Positions 1 to 5,757 of a DNA stretch of 20,064 bases are shown here, piece after piece (positions within the stretch are counted from its first letter, which is position 1; each line of letters opens with the position of its first letter). The notes beneath the pieces are model-generated. The model ran no database searches. It saw only the letters and a list, made by a program, of their open reading frames with translations, and had not been told where the DNA came from. Source of the stretch: JBGPIK01 sp041484845 (GTDB taxonomy: Bacteria; Desulfobacterota; Binatia; UBA9968); the NCBI GenBank assembly GCA_041484845.1, contig JBGPIK010000080.1:1-20064 (forward strand). Direction: 5' to 3'. A program made the translations under genes and the position numbers.

Positions 1-505
1 GAAAGTAGAACCCGAAACAGGTGTAGCAGTCAAAGTGACGGCCGTACCGGTGTTGAAAGTCGTCGAGCAGGTGCTGCCGCAATTGATACCTGCGGGAGAG
101 CTAGTAACGGTGCCACTGCCGGTGCCTGCCTTGGCGACCGTAAGACTGGAAGTCTGGAGATTAAACGTCGCGGTACAAGTTGTGGTGGCATTCATCGTGA
201 CGGAGCCGGTTGCACAGCCCGTTCCCGACCAGCCGGCAAAGGTAGAACCCGAAACAGGTGTAGCAGTCAAAGTGACGGCCGTACCGGTGTTGAAAGTCGT
301 CGAGCAGGTGCTGCCGCAATTGATACCTGCGGGAGAGCTGGTCACGGTGCCACTGCCGGTACCGGCTTTGGCGACCGTAAGACTGGAAGTCTGGAGATTA
401 AACGTCGCGGTGCAAGTTGTGGTGGCGTTGACGGTGAAGCTACCGCTCGAACAGGCGGTGTCTCCCGACCAGCCGGCGAAGACGGAGCCGCTGGCGGCAA
501 CAGGT
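1..505 (-). repeat. Tandem 237-bp coding repeats
   Basis: A 237-bp period (79 codons) is visible directly: CAAAGTGACGGCCGTACC occurs at 31 and again at 268, and the whole interval between them recurs with only a few changes. A third, more diverged unit of about 240 bp (one extra codon) lies at about 505-745. The near-identity of two neighbouring units, including third codon positions, suggests recent duplication or ongoing gene conversion. More copies may lie past the left edge. Confidence 0.9.
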
Positions 506-957
506 GTAAGAGTAACGGCGGTTCCACTGACAAAACTGCTAGAACAGCCGGTGCCACAGCTTATGCCTGTGGGTGAGCTAGTAACGATTCCACTGCCGGT
601 TCCGCCGCTGTTTACCGTTACGGTGAAAGTTGCGGCGGCGGGAGTGGTAGCGCAATTCTCGTTTGAGAAACTTGAAGTGCCAGCTGAGTTGAATGCGTCG
701 ACGTGATAACAATAGGTGGTATTGTTCGATAAATTGAGATCTGTATAGGAAGTAACATTTGGTCCAACATTAGCGAGCGCTTGGTAAGTCCCTGTGGTGC
801 CGATCCGTCGTTGGATGCTGAAACCGTCCTCGTTATTGGAGTTGTCGATCCAAGTTAACGTCAGCTGGGCTGCGCCGGCCACGGGGTAAGTTCCGAGCGA
901 AACCAAGCCGAGCATGAAAACTACAACAGCGCATAATATCGACCGCTTGCGTAACAT
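1..957 (-). CDS. Secreted FN3 and InlB-like beta-repeat protein (C-terminus outside window)
   Basis: The reading frame is open for 319 codons from an ATG at 957-955 to the left edge, so the 3' end is missing. AGGAG at 968-964 lies six bases upstream. Residues 1 to about 30 are a Sec signal peptide (MLRKRS, a hydrophobic core, then PVAGAAQ). Residues 31-107 match a fibronectin type III domain (LTWIDNSNNEDGFSI, TSYTDLNL, TTYCYHVDAFNSAG). From about residue 110 there are three InlB-like/bacterial-repeat beta units, each with GTGSG.VTSSP.GI.CG..C, TAVTL and FAGWSG. The paired cysteines suggest disulfide-bonded, surface or extracellular beta modules. Units 2 and 3 are almost identical at DNA level. 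Such proteins usually act in adhesion or cell-surface structure; that role is inferred. A cyclic-di-GMP riboswitch precedes the gene, which fits a surface or biofilm function. The opposite strand of the repeats is also open, but that frame is an artefact. Confidence 0.88.
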   Translation of the reverse strand, partial: MLRKRSILCAVVVFMLGLVSLGTYPVAGAAQLTLTWIDNSNNEDGFSIQRRIGTTGTYQALANVGPNVTSYTDLNLSNNTTYCYHVDAFNSAGTSSFSNENCATTPAAATFTVTVNSGGTGSGIVTSSPTGISCGTGCSSSFVSGTAVTLTPVAASGSVFAGWSGDTACSSGSFTVNATTTCTATFNLQTSSLTVAKAGTGSGTVTSSPAGINCGSTCSTTFNTGTAVTLTATPVSGSTFAGWSGTGCATGSVTMNATTTCTATFNLQTSSLTVAKAGTGSGTVTSSPAGINCGSTCSTTFNTGTAVTLTATPVSGSTF

Positions 958-963
958 AGCACA

Positions 964-1008
964 CTCCTGAGGAACAGGATGTTGAACCGATACGCTGCAC
1001 TGTTCCTC
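964..1008 (-). promoter_or_regulatory. Hairpin adjoining the ribosome binding site (possible riboswitch expression platform)
   Basis: In the transcript, GAGGAACAG (1008-1000) is perfectly complementary to CTGTTCCTC (977-969), giving a 9-bp stem with a 22-nt loop. The stem ends one base before the AGGAG Shine-Dalgarno (968-964). It lies between the riboswitch aptamer and the start codon, where a translational expression platform is expected. There is no U-tract, so transcription termination is less likely than control of ribosome access. The complementarity is seen; the regulatory role is inferred. Confidence 0.6.
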
Positions 1009-1014
1009 GAAAAG

Positions 1015-1115
1015 ATGTGCCATCGTCCGGCAGCCCTGCTGCCATATCTCATGCTGAGATTTAGGCCAGTGGCTTTGCGTCCCTCGCTTTCGCGAGGTTT
1101 GCCCTTATCGGAAAA
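1015..1115 (-). ncRNA. Cyclic-di-GMP-I (GEMM-I) riboswitch
   Basis: Read on the minus strand, the leader has the class I hallmarks in order. AGGGCAAACC lies at about 1105-1096, then a short stem TCGC-GAAA-GCGA closing with the GNRA tetraloop, then GGGACGCAAAGCC. Next come ACTGGCCTAAA with the TAAA of the tetraloop receptor, and a second stem with GGCAGC..GGGCTGCCG at about 1042-1029. This matches the known GEMM-I consensus very closely. The AGGG in the ligand pocket is the c-di-GMP type rather than the Geobacter cGAMP variant, which as I recall has A in place of the middle G. It stands about 60-150 nt upstream of the secreted repeat-protein gene and should couple its expression to c-di-GMP. 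Exact ends are approximate. Confidence 0.93.
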
Positions 1116-1120
1116 TGAAG

Positions 1121-1150
1121 AATTTAGTGTTTAGCGGAGTCCAATGTAAA
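1121..1150 (-). promoter_or_regulatory. Putative sigma70 promoter for the riboswitch transcript
   Basis: On the minus strand TTTACA (1150-1145) and TAAATT (1126-1121) are separated by 18 bases. Transcription would start near 1114, right at the 5' edge of the aptamer, which is the expected geometry. Only two hexamers support it. Confidence 0.4.
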
Positions 1151-1579
1151 GACTCCTTTGTTATCCAAAGATTCCGTTGACCAAATTCTTCGTCACTTAC
1201 ATTCAGTGAAGACAGCAACCGTCATGCCACCGGCGTCTTATTCATGCCTTGGCGCTTCAAGTCGCTTCTTGTCGCGCGTATACAAAATTTTGTTTATAGT
1301 GCCACGAACATAATTGTTCGCTGGATAACGAACTAACTTTTTCAGCGGGTCTCGTTCCCGAAGAAGGTGAAAAGATTGGGCAGGTAAGCAAGTGGCGGGA
1401 GACGATTATTTTTCACGTTCAACTAGCGGAAAGATCAGTGCGACCGCAAGAAAATCCCCGAGCCGGCGAAGCGGAGCGTGGAGAAGGACTGATGGCGGCC
1501 GACCCAGTTTCAGGCAGGTCATTCCGCGTCAGGCCAATCTGCTTTTAGATGAAGTATTGCGCAGGCTTTGCTAATCGCT

Positions 1580-1594
1580 AAGCGCACGGCGCTT
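1580..1594 (-). terminator. Short hairpin directly after the SBP stop codon
   Basis: AAGCGC and GCGCTT form a perfect 6-bp stem with a 3-base loop, immediately after the TAG at 1597-1595. No clear U-run follows, so it is a weak terminator or a 3'-end stabilising hairpin at best. Confidence 0.3.
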
Positions 1595-2590
1595 CTAGAA
1601 ACGTCCTTCCTTTTCGAGTTTTCTTACAAATCGCTCGTCGACCAGGTCTTCGGCTTTAAGTCGGCGGATCTTTTCATTCGTTGCCCCGAGGAGCCGAATC
1701 ACATTGCGCACGCCGTCAATGCGGGGATAAATGCGCCGCTCGTATAGGGAAGGCAGGCTTTCGTAACCCTCTATGGCTTGTTCCACCTTTGACAGGCGAA
1801 GTCCTTTGGCTAAACTTTTGAGCACCGCCGGCTTGTTTTCGGGCTGCGTAATAAAAGCCAACGCGTCGAGGATGCCGCGTAAGACGTTTTCTATCACTTC
1901 GGGCGATGAGTTGATGAAACTGCGGGTGGTCATGATTCCCGTGCTTTGAAAGGGAATGGGCAGTTGGGACAGGTCGGCAAGATTGGTATACCCCCGATCC
2001 TTTAACGGCGCTGCGAAGGTGTAGCCAAGATGCGTTGCCTCGATGGCATGGTTGAGCAGCGCTTGACTGCGCACCGCTTCATCCCCGAGAACACGAAAGC
2101 TGATACCGTCGCGCTTCGGGTCTAAGCCCCAGTACTCGAGCGCCAACGTGGTAAACATCCAGCTGCCGCCGCTCATGCTGGTGACACCGATCACTTTGCC
2201 CTTCAAGTCTGATGGAGTTCTGATTTTTGGCGATGCCATGACGTTGCCGATGAGCTTATTAATCAGTCCGGCAATAAACACGAGATCGGTTCCTTCCGCC
2301 GCCGCGCCGAGCACGGCGCCTGTGGCGGAGCCCTCATGTAGCTGTGATTCGCCTGAAGCCAGAGCGGCCATACCCACGGGCCCGCTGCGGACATGGATGA
2401 ACGTCAAGTCGACGCCGTAGCGCCGGAAGAAACCTTGGTCCTGCGCGACGAACATCGCCGCCTCGCGCTCGCTAAACGAGCCGGTCGTCATCATGACTTT
2501 GACCGGCGCCTGGGCGGCTTCTGAGGAGTCAAAAATAAGTAGGAGCAGGAAGGTTGAGAAAAAGAGAAGGGCGGAGAGAATCATTTTCAT
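1595..2590 (-). CDS. ABC transporter substrate-binding protein, NMT1/THI5-like
   Basis: The product is a 331-residue periplasmic binding protein of the SsuA/TauA/NMT1 superfamily, which delivers small organic ligands to an ABC importer. I chose the ATG at 2590 because GGAGG (2600-2596) lies five bases upstream and the protein then begins with a classic signal peptide (MKMILSALLFFSTFLLLLIF, cleavage near SSEA-AQ, residue 24). A longer in-frame start at 2704 adds 38 non-signal residues and is unlikely. Family features are VKVMMTTGSFSEREAAMFVA, the QGFFRRYGVDL segment and the DLKGKVIGVTSMSGGSWM hinge region. No permease or ATPase gene adjoins it, so it may be an orphan that shares an importer encoded elsewhere, perhaps the one at 17468-20064. 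The ligand is unknown. Confidence 0.88.
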   Translation of the reverse strand: MKMILSALLFFSTFLLLLIFDSSEAAQAPVKVMMTTGSFSEREAAMFVAQDQGFFRRYGVDLTFIHVRSGPVGMAALASGESQLHEGSATGAVLGAAAEGTDLVFIAGLINKLIGNVMASPKIRTPSDLKGKVIGVTSMSGGSWMFTTLALEYWGLDPKRDGISFRVLGDEAVRSQALLNHAIEATHLGYTFAAPLKDRGYTNLADLSQLPIPFQSTGIMTTRSFINSSPEVIENVLRGILDALAFITQPENKPAVLKSLAKGLRLSKVEQAIEGYESLPSLYERRIYPRIDGVRNVIRLLGATNEKIRRLKAEDLVDERFVRKLEKEGRF

Positions 2591-2627
2591 CGCATCCTCC
2601 GTTTCTTTCAATCCCGGAATGCTGCCG

Positions 2628-2656
2628 AGACTAAAGAAATTCGTCGCCGGCGTCAA
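2628..2656 (-). promoter_or_regulatory. Putative sigma70 promoter for the SBP at 1595-2590
   Basis: On the minus strand TTGACG (2656-2651) and TAGTCT (2633-2628) are exactly 17 bases apart. Transcription would begin near 2621, leaving a leader of about 30 nt with a good Shine-Dalgarno. The -10 box is only a partial match. Confidence 0.4.
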
Positions 2657-2733
2657 GGCGTCGTCCAAAAACGGGTGAAGGAGCGGAGTCGGGGTCACTC
2701 CCACAAATCGTTGGGTGAGTTGAACGCGAGTAA

Positions 2734-2756
2734 GTCCTATCGAAGGCGATAAGGAC
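2734..2756. repeat. Imperfect inverted repeat (hairpin)
   Basis: GTCCTATCG (2734-2742) faces CGATAAGGAC (2747-2756) across a 4-base loop, with one bulged base. It lies upstream of the SBP promoter. It could be an operator or the relic of a terminator; nothing else in the sequence decides between them. Confidence 0.35.
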
Positions 2757-2884
2757 CACCCGATCTAAATTACTCCAGTCTCGGTCACGCTGCCGCGCAT
2801 TTCGGGGATACGATACCTGTTGGGACGCTTTTGCCCTTGTTCTTTCGCCGGCAAATCGCCGAGCCCGGGCTGTTCAGGCGTGGC

Positions 2885-3060
2885 AGCGATCGATGGGCGA
2901 GCCCACCGGACCGAAACCAATAGGTCTGTGCCTTGGAGCGGCCTGCAAACTGAGTTGGTGGAGCGAACGCCAGAGAAAGACATAAGCGCCAAGCCGAGCA
3001 CCAAAGACGTCATTGAAGCTGTTCGTCTCTGTGCCTTCGCTCCTCCCGGCTCACCCCTCG
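2885..3060. repeat. Dispersed element, copy 1
   Basis: About 175 bp align with 18307-18484 in the same orientation, roughly three quarters identical by eye. Shared blocks include AGCGATCGA at the left end, GCCTTGGAGCGGCCTGCAAA, AGCGAACGCC, AGCACCAAAGA and GCTGTTCGTCT. Short frames on both strands run through it but are not conserved between the copies as proteins. Copy 1 has lost most of the 11-bp inverted repeat seen in copy 2. It behaves like a non-coding mobile or repetitive element (MITE-like) or a structured RNA. Confidence 0.7.
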
Positions 3061-3143
3061 CCTAAGCATTGCCGCCTTCGCCGTAAATAATCGTTTTCGC
3101 AATTACCGCGTGCGTGATAGATATCTTCACGAACGAGGTGGGC

Positions 3144-3405
3144 AATGAAGAGAGCTGCTGTCTTATCAATCCTAGTCGTGGTGCTGCTTGCTTTTGGAGT
3201 GATCGCTCAGGCGCAGCAGGCAACGAAAATTCCCCGGGATTCCTAAGTGCAACTTCGCTTTCCTCTACCTCGGCCCGCATCGAGGCTCTCCGCCAAGGTC
3301 TACGCGAGCTTGGCTACTTGGAGGGGAAAAACATTATCATTGAGTGACGATCTGCGGAGGGAAAGGTTGATCTCCTCCCCGCGCTCGCTGCCGAACTAGT
3401 GGTGT
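3144..3405 (+). pseudogene. Remnant of an ABC_sub_bind-family substrate-binding protein
   Basis: An ATG at 3144 with GAGGTG upstream starts a good signal peptide (MKRAAVLSILVVVLLLAFGV, then IAQAQQ) and the family's KIPR segment, but stops at once (IPRDS-stop). The family continuation GFLSATS..SSTSARIEALRQ and GLRELGYLEGKNIIIE lies in another frame starting at about 3239. This fits a deletion of about four bases near 3236. A TGA then replaces the expected Tyr codon after IIIE, and the next codons (RSAEGKVDLLPALAAELV) still match the family in the same frame until about 3405, where similarity ends. So there is one frameshift, one nonsense mutation and loss of roughly two thirds of the gene. The decay is clear; its former ligand is unknown. 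Confidence 0.82.
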
Positions 3406-3495
3406 ATGGCAGGATCCGCATTAACCTTGACTGAAATCGGGATGGGGAGATAGTTTCGCCTTTGCATTGTTTGATGGAAAAGAGAGGTAACGGCT

Positions 3496-3687
3496 ATGGA
3501 TAAACTTATCGAGCAAAGTTTAACCACGCTGCTGGTGCGCGAGGGACTGGAGCCCAAAGAAGGCGACCTGGAGCAATTCTCAAAGATTATCGACCTTTAC
3601 ATGACCACACTTAAGACATTGCATTCAGTCAATCTAGGGGCTGAAGAGCTTGGGCCGGTTTTTAAACCGGAATGGATTAGTCGGTGA
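3496..3687 (+). CDS. Small AtzG/GatC-like protein upstream of an amidase
   Basis: This 63-residue acidic, helical-looking protein has no signal peptide and no membrane segment. AGAGAGG lies about nine bases before the ATG. The middle (FSKIIDLYMTTLKTLHSVNLG) and the end (EELGPVFKPEWISR) recall the small AtzG/DUF4089 or GatC-type partners that wrap around amidase-signature enzymes, which often end in a PVFRP-like motif. The neighbouring amidase at 3828 supports that reading. Family membership is inferred from pattern and context, not from a search. It may be co-transcribed with the amidase, although a 140-bp repeat-bearing gap separates them. Confidence 0.55.
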   Translation: MDKLIEQSLTTLLVREGLEPKEGDLEQFSKIIDLYMTTLKTLHSVNLGAEELGPVFKPEWISR

Positions 3688-3736
3688 AAAGAAAAATCCC
3701 TCACGTTCGTTCCGGATGGCAAGTCCTCGGTTAATT

Positions 3737-3795
3737 GTCATTTCGAGCCCTTCGGATTTGCTCAGGACAGGCACAGCGAGAAATCTTATCTCGCT
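3737..3795. repeat. GTCATTTCGAG...GCGAGAAATCT-type extragenic repeat
   Basis: The segment opens with GTCATTTCGAGCCCTTCGGA, continues through CTCAGGACAGGCACA and closes with GCGAGAAATCTT. I recognise this as a sequence type that recurs between genes in many environmental genomes. AGCGAGA (3775-3781) and TCTCGCT (3789-3795) form a 7-bp hairpin at its right end. It lies between the small protein gene and the amidase. Only one copy is present in this window. Confidence 0.6.
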
Positions 3796-3827
3796 CTGTA
3801 TTAAAGACCGAAGAAGGGAGTCTTGCC

Positions 3828-5213
3828 ATGGCGAAAGCAGATACGCCGCTTTATTATTTGTCTATACACGAAGCGCAGCGACTGATCCAAAGCCGTCAGC
3901 TTTCGCCGGTCGAACTCACGCGTTCGGTGCTCGAGCGCATCGCTGCAGTGGATGGGAAACTGCACGCGTTCATCAATTTAATGGCAGAGAGCGCGATGGC
4001 AGAAGCGCGTGTTGCTGAAGCCGAGATACTCAGCGGCAACTGGCGCGGGCCGCTGCACGGCATTCCCATAGCGGTGAAAGATCAGCTGGACGTCGAGGGC
4101 GCGCCGGCGCGCATTCGGCAATTTACCAAAGGCGTCGGCGACGCGACGGCGATCAGAAAACTGCGCGAAGCAGGCGCCATCATGCTGGGCAAGCTCCATA
4201 TGAGCAGCTTGCCGGACGCCGATCTGCCGGTGCCGCGCAATCCGTGGAATACGGAGCACATCACCGGTGGTTCGAGCACGGGCTCCGGTGCGGCGGTTTC
4301 CGCCGGATTGTGTTTGGGATCGCTCGGTGAAGACACTGCCGGCTCGATCCGCAATCCTTCGGCTTTCTGCGGCATCGCCGGGCTTAAAGCCACCTATGGG
4401 CGCGTCAGCCGCTATGGATTGGCGCCGCTGAGCTGGTCACTAGATCACTGCGGACCGATGGCGCGCGTGGTCGAGGACACCGCGCATATGCTTCAGGCGA
4501 TTGCGGGCCACGATTCGAGAGATCCGACCTCTAGCACGGTGGCCGTCGCCGACTATGCGAGCGCGTTGCGCGAAGACGTGAAAGGAATGGTTATCGGCGT
4601 CCCGCGGGATTACATCAGCGAGTGTGCGCCGCGAACAGAATCGATAGTCTTAAGACTCGTGGGCAAAGCGATCGATGAGTTAACGTCTTTGGGTGCGCGT
4701 GTAGAGGAAGTTAAAGTTCCGACTTTGCATCTCGCCACGATCGCCAACGCGGTGATTTACTATAATGAATTCTGGGCGGCGCATAAGAGCGATGCCGCCT
4801 GGGTGCTTAAGAACGGCGCAGCGCAGCGGCGCGCGCGCATTTATCTCGGCGTACTCACGAACTCGGCCGATTACATCCAAGCCCAGCGAGTGCGTAGCCG
4901 GGTGCGCGCGGAATTCGCCGAGGTTTTTCGCAAAGTCGATTGTCTCGCCCTGCCATGCCAGAGCGGGCCAGCGCCGCTGGTGAAGGATGTCGGGCCCATC
5001 GATACATTATTCAAGCACGTTGTTCCCGAATTCCACAGCCCATTTAACCTGGTCGGATTGCCGACGCTGTCCGTGCCTTGCGGCTTTTCGGAAAATAATT
5101 TACCGATCGCGTTACAGCTTGTCGGCAAACCTTTTGATGAGGTAAGCATTCTGCGCGCAGGCTACACGTATCAACGACACATGCGTTGGTTTGAGAGAAA
5201 GCCGGCGATCTAG
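3828..5213 (+). CDS. Amidase-signature family hydrolase
   Basis: The product is a 461-residue cytoplasmic enzyme that should hydrolyse a C-N amide (or urea-type) bond. I chose the ATG at 3828 because GAAGGGAG lies just upstream and MAKADTPLYYLSIHEAQRLI is a normal family start; an in-frame ATG at 3735 would read through the repeat. The Ser-cisSer-Lys triad is visible: Lys84 in IPIAVKD, the cis-Ser region GGSSTGSGAAVSAG (Ser149/Ser150) and the nucleophile Ser173 in EDTAGSIRNPSAF. The Gly-to-Thr change in GGSST is tolerated in AtzE-like relatives. Length is typical. No gatB or gatC pair is present, so a GatA role is unlikely. With the small protein at 3496 and the RidA protein at 5330 it resembles amide-catabolism modules. 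The substrate is unknown. Confidence 0.9.
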   Translation: MAKADTPLYYLSIHEAQRLIQSRQLSPVELTRSVLERIAAVDGKLHAFINLMAESAMAEARVAEAEILSGNWRGPLHGIPIAVKDQLDVEGAPARIRQFTKGVGDATAIRKLREAGAIMLGKLHMSSLPDADLPVPRNPWNTEHITGGSSTGSGAAVSAGLCLGSLGEDTAGSIRNPSAFCGIAGLKATYGRVSRYGLAPLSWSLDHCGPMARVVEDTAHMLQAIAGHDSRDPTSSTVAVADYASALREDVKGMVIGVPRDYISECAPRTESIVLRLVGKAIDELTSLGARVEEVKVPTLHLATIANAVIYYNEFWAAHKSDAAWVLKNGAAQRRARIYLGVLTNSADYIQAQRVRSRVRAEFAEVFRKVDCLALPCQSGPAPLVKDVGPIDTLFKHVVPEFHSPFNLVGLPTLSVPCGFSENNLPIALQLVGKPFDEVSILRAGYTYQRHMRWFERKPAI

Positions 5214-5251
5214 CGATCACGTGAGGTGTGAATCGTGAGGCGTAAGTGGCG

Positions 5252-5281
5252 CGTAGGGAACGGTTGCGACCGTTCCCTACG
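5252..5281. repeat. Perfect 13-bp inverted repeat (REP-like hairpin)
   Basis: CGTAGGGAACGGT (5252-5264) and ACCGTTCCCTACG (5269-5281) are perfectly complementary across the loop TGCG. The hairpin lies between the amidase stop (5213) and the ridA-like start (5330). No T-run follows on either strand, so it is more like a repetitive extragenic palindrome or an mRNA processing or stability element than a Rho-independent terminator. Confidence 0.8.
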
Positions 5282-5329
5282 GAAGAACGCGATCGGTGCG
5301 AGACCGTACAAAAAGAAGGAGCGATATTC

Positions 5330-5674
5330 ATGGACATTCAAAGAATCAATCCCAGGGAATGGAACTGCAGCGCCGTTGTACACGACAACGTGGTTTATCT
5401 CTCCGGCATCGTGGCCGACGATAAGTCGCTGCCGATGAAAGGGCAGACCGAGCAAGTGCTGCGGAAGATCGATGCGGCTCTCGCGGCTGCGGGTACGGAC
5501 AAGTCGCGCATCCTGAGCGCGGCGGTCTACCTGGCCGACATCAAACTCAAAGACGACATGAACGAGGCTTGGATGGCTTGGGTCGACAAGAAGAATTTAC
5601 CGGCGCGCGTTGCTGTGGGCGTGGAGCTTACTCTGGGCACGCTGGTGGAGATTATGGTTTCAGCCGCGAAGTGA
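5330..5674 (+). CDS. RidA family (YjgF/YER057c/UK114) protein, probable imine/enamine deaminase
   Basis: The ATG at 5330 follows AGAAGGA by about nine bases and gives a 114-residue protein, the usual RidA length; an upstream GTG-type extension has no support. The fold markers are VVYLSGIVAD, a central helix (QTEQVLRKIDAALAAAGTD), AAVYLADI and the C-terminal PARVAVGVELTLGTLVEIMV. The catalytic Arg93 (PAR) and Glu107 (VEI) are present, so deamination of reactive enamines or imines to ketones is plausible. It lies downstream of the amidase on the same strand and may act on the amidase product or protect PLP enzymes from reactive intermediates; that link is inferred. Confidence 0.88.
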   Translation: MDIQRINPREWNCSAVVHDNVVYLSGIVADDKSLPMKGQTEQVLRKIDAALAAAGTDKSRILSAAVYLADIKLKDDMNEAWMAWVDKKNLPARVAVGVELTLGTLVEIMVSAAK

Positions 5675-5757
5675 AGTACGGTCCGACGAGGCAGCCGCTC
5701 TGCGAGTTACGGTAGATGAGGTGCGGGCGAACAGGCCTTCCAAACGGAGGCTACACT

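Larger units (their letters stand above)
1116..1594. other. Gene-free stretch with clustered palindromes
   Basis: No convincing gene is visible between the riboswitch promoter and the downstream SBP gene. An AT-rich palindrome ACAAAATTTTGT lies at 1282-1293. It is followed by three half-sites: CGAAC at 1305-1309, GTTCG at 1316-1320 and CGAAC at 1329-1333. The first and second, and the second and third, form inverted pairs with 6- and 8-base spacers. GTTCG-type half-sites resemble operators of IclR-family regulators, and pairs of this kind usually sit upstream of a gene, yet the plus strand here carries only a 60-codon GTG frame (1392-1574) without a ribosome binding site or recognisable product. 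It may be the control region of a lost regulator or catabolic gene. Confidence 0.35.

Noticed and set aside
35..706. Plus-strand 223-codon open frame with repetitive VTAVPVLKVVEQ units
   Set aside because: It is the antisense of the FN3/InlB-repeat gene on the minus strand, which has the ribosome binding site, signal peptide, riboswitch and recognisable domains.
1..745. CRISPR-like regular repeats
   Set aside because: The 237-bp period lies within a coding frame with no unique spacers.
1015..1115. cGAMP-specific (GEMM-Ib) variant of the riboswitch
   Set aside because: The aptamer reads AGGGCAAACC with G at the discriminating position, so the c-di-GMP type is preferred; promiscuity cannot be excluded from sequence.
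1392..1574. 60-codon plus-strand frame starting with GTG
   Set aside because: No ribosome binding site and an Arg/Ser-rich product with no recognisable family. The first residues faintly recall IclR-type N-termini, but this is too weak to call even a pseudogene.
2765..3065. Overlapping small frames on both strands
   Set aside because: They lie in the dispersed repeat (copy 1); the second copy does not preserve them as protein.
3828..5213. Assignment as GatA of the tRNA amidotransferase
   Set aside because: No gatB nearby, a catabolic neighbourhood and a GGSST variation; general amidase is safer.
5252..5281. Rho-independent terminator
   Set aside because: Stem is strong but no T-run follows on either strand.
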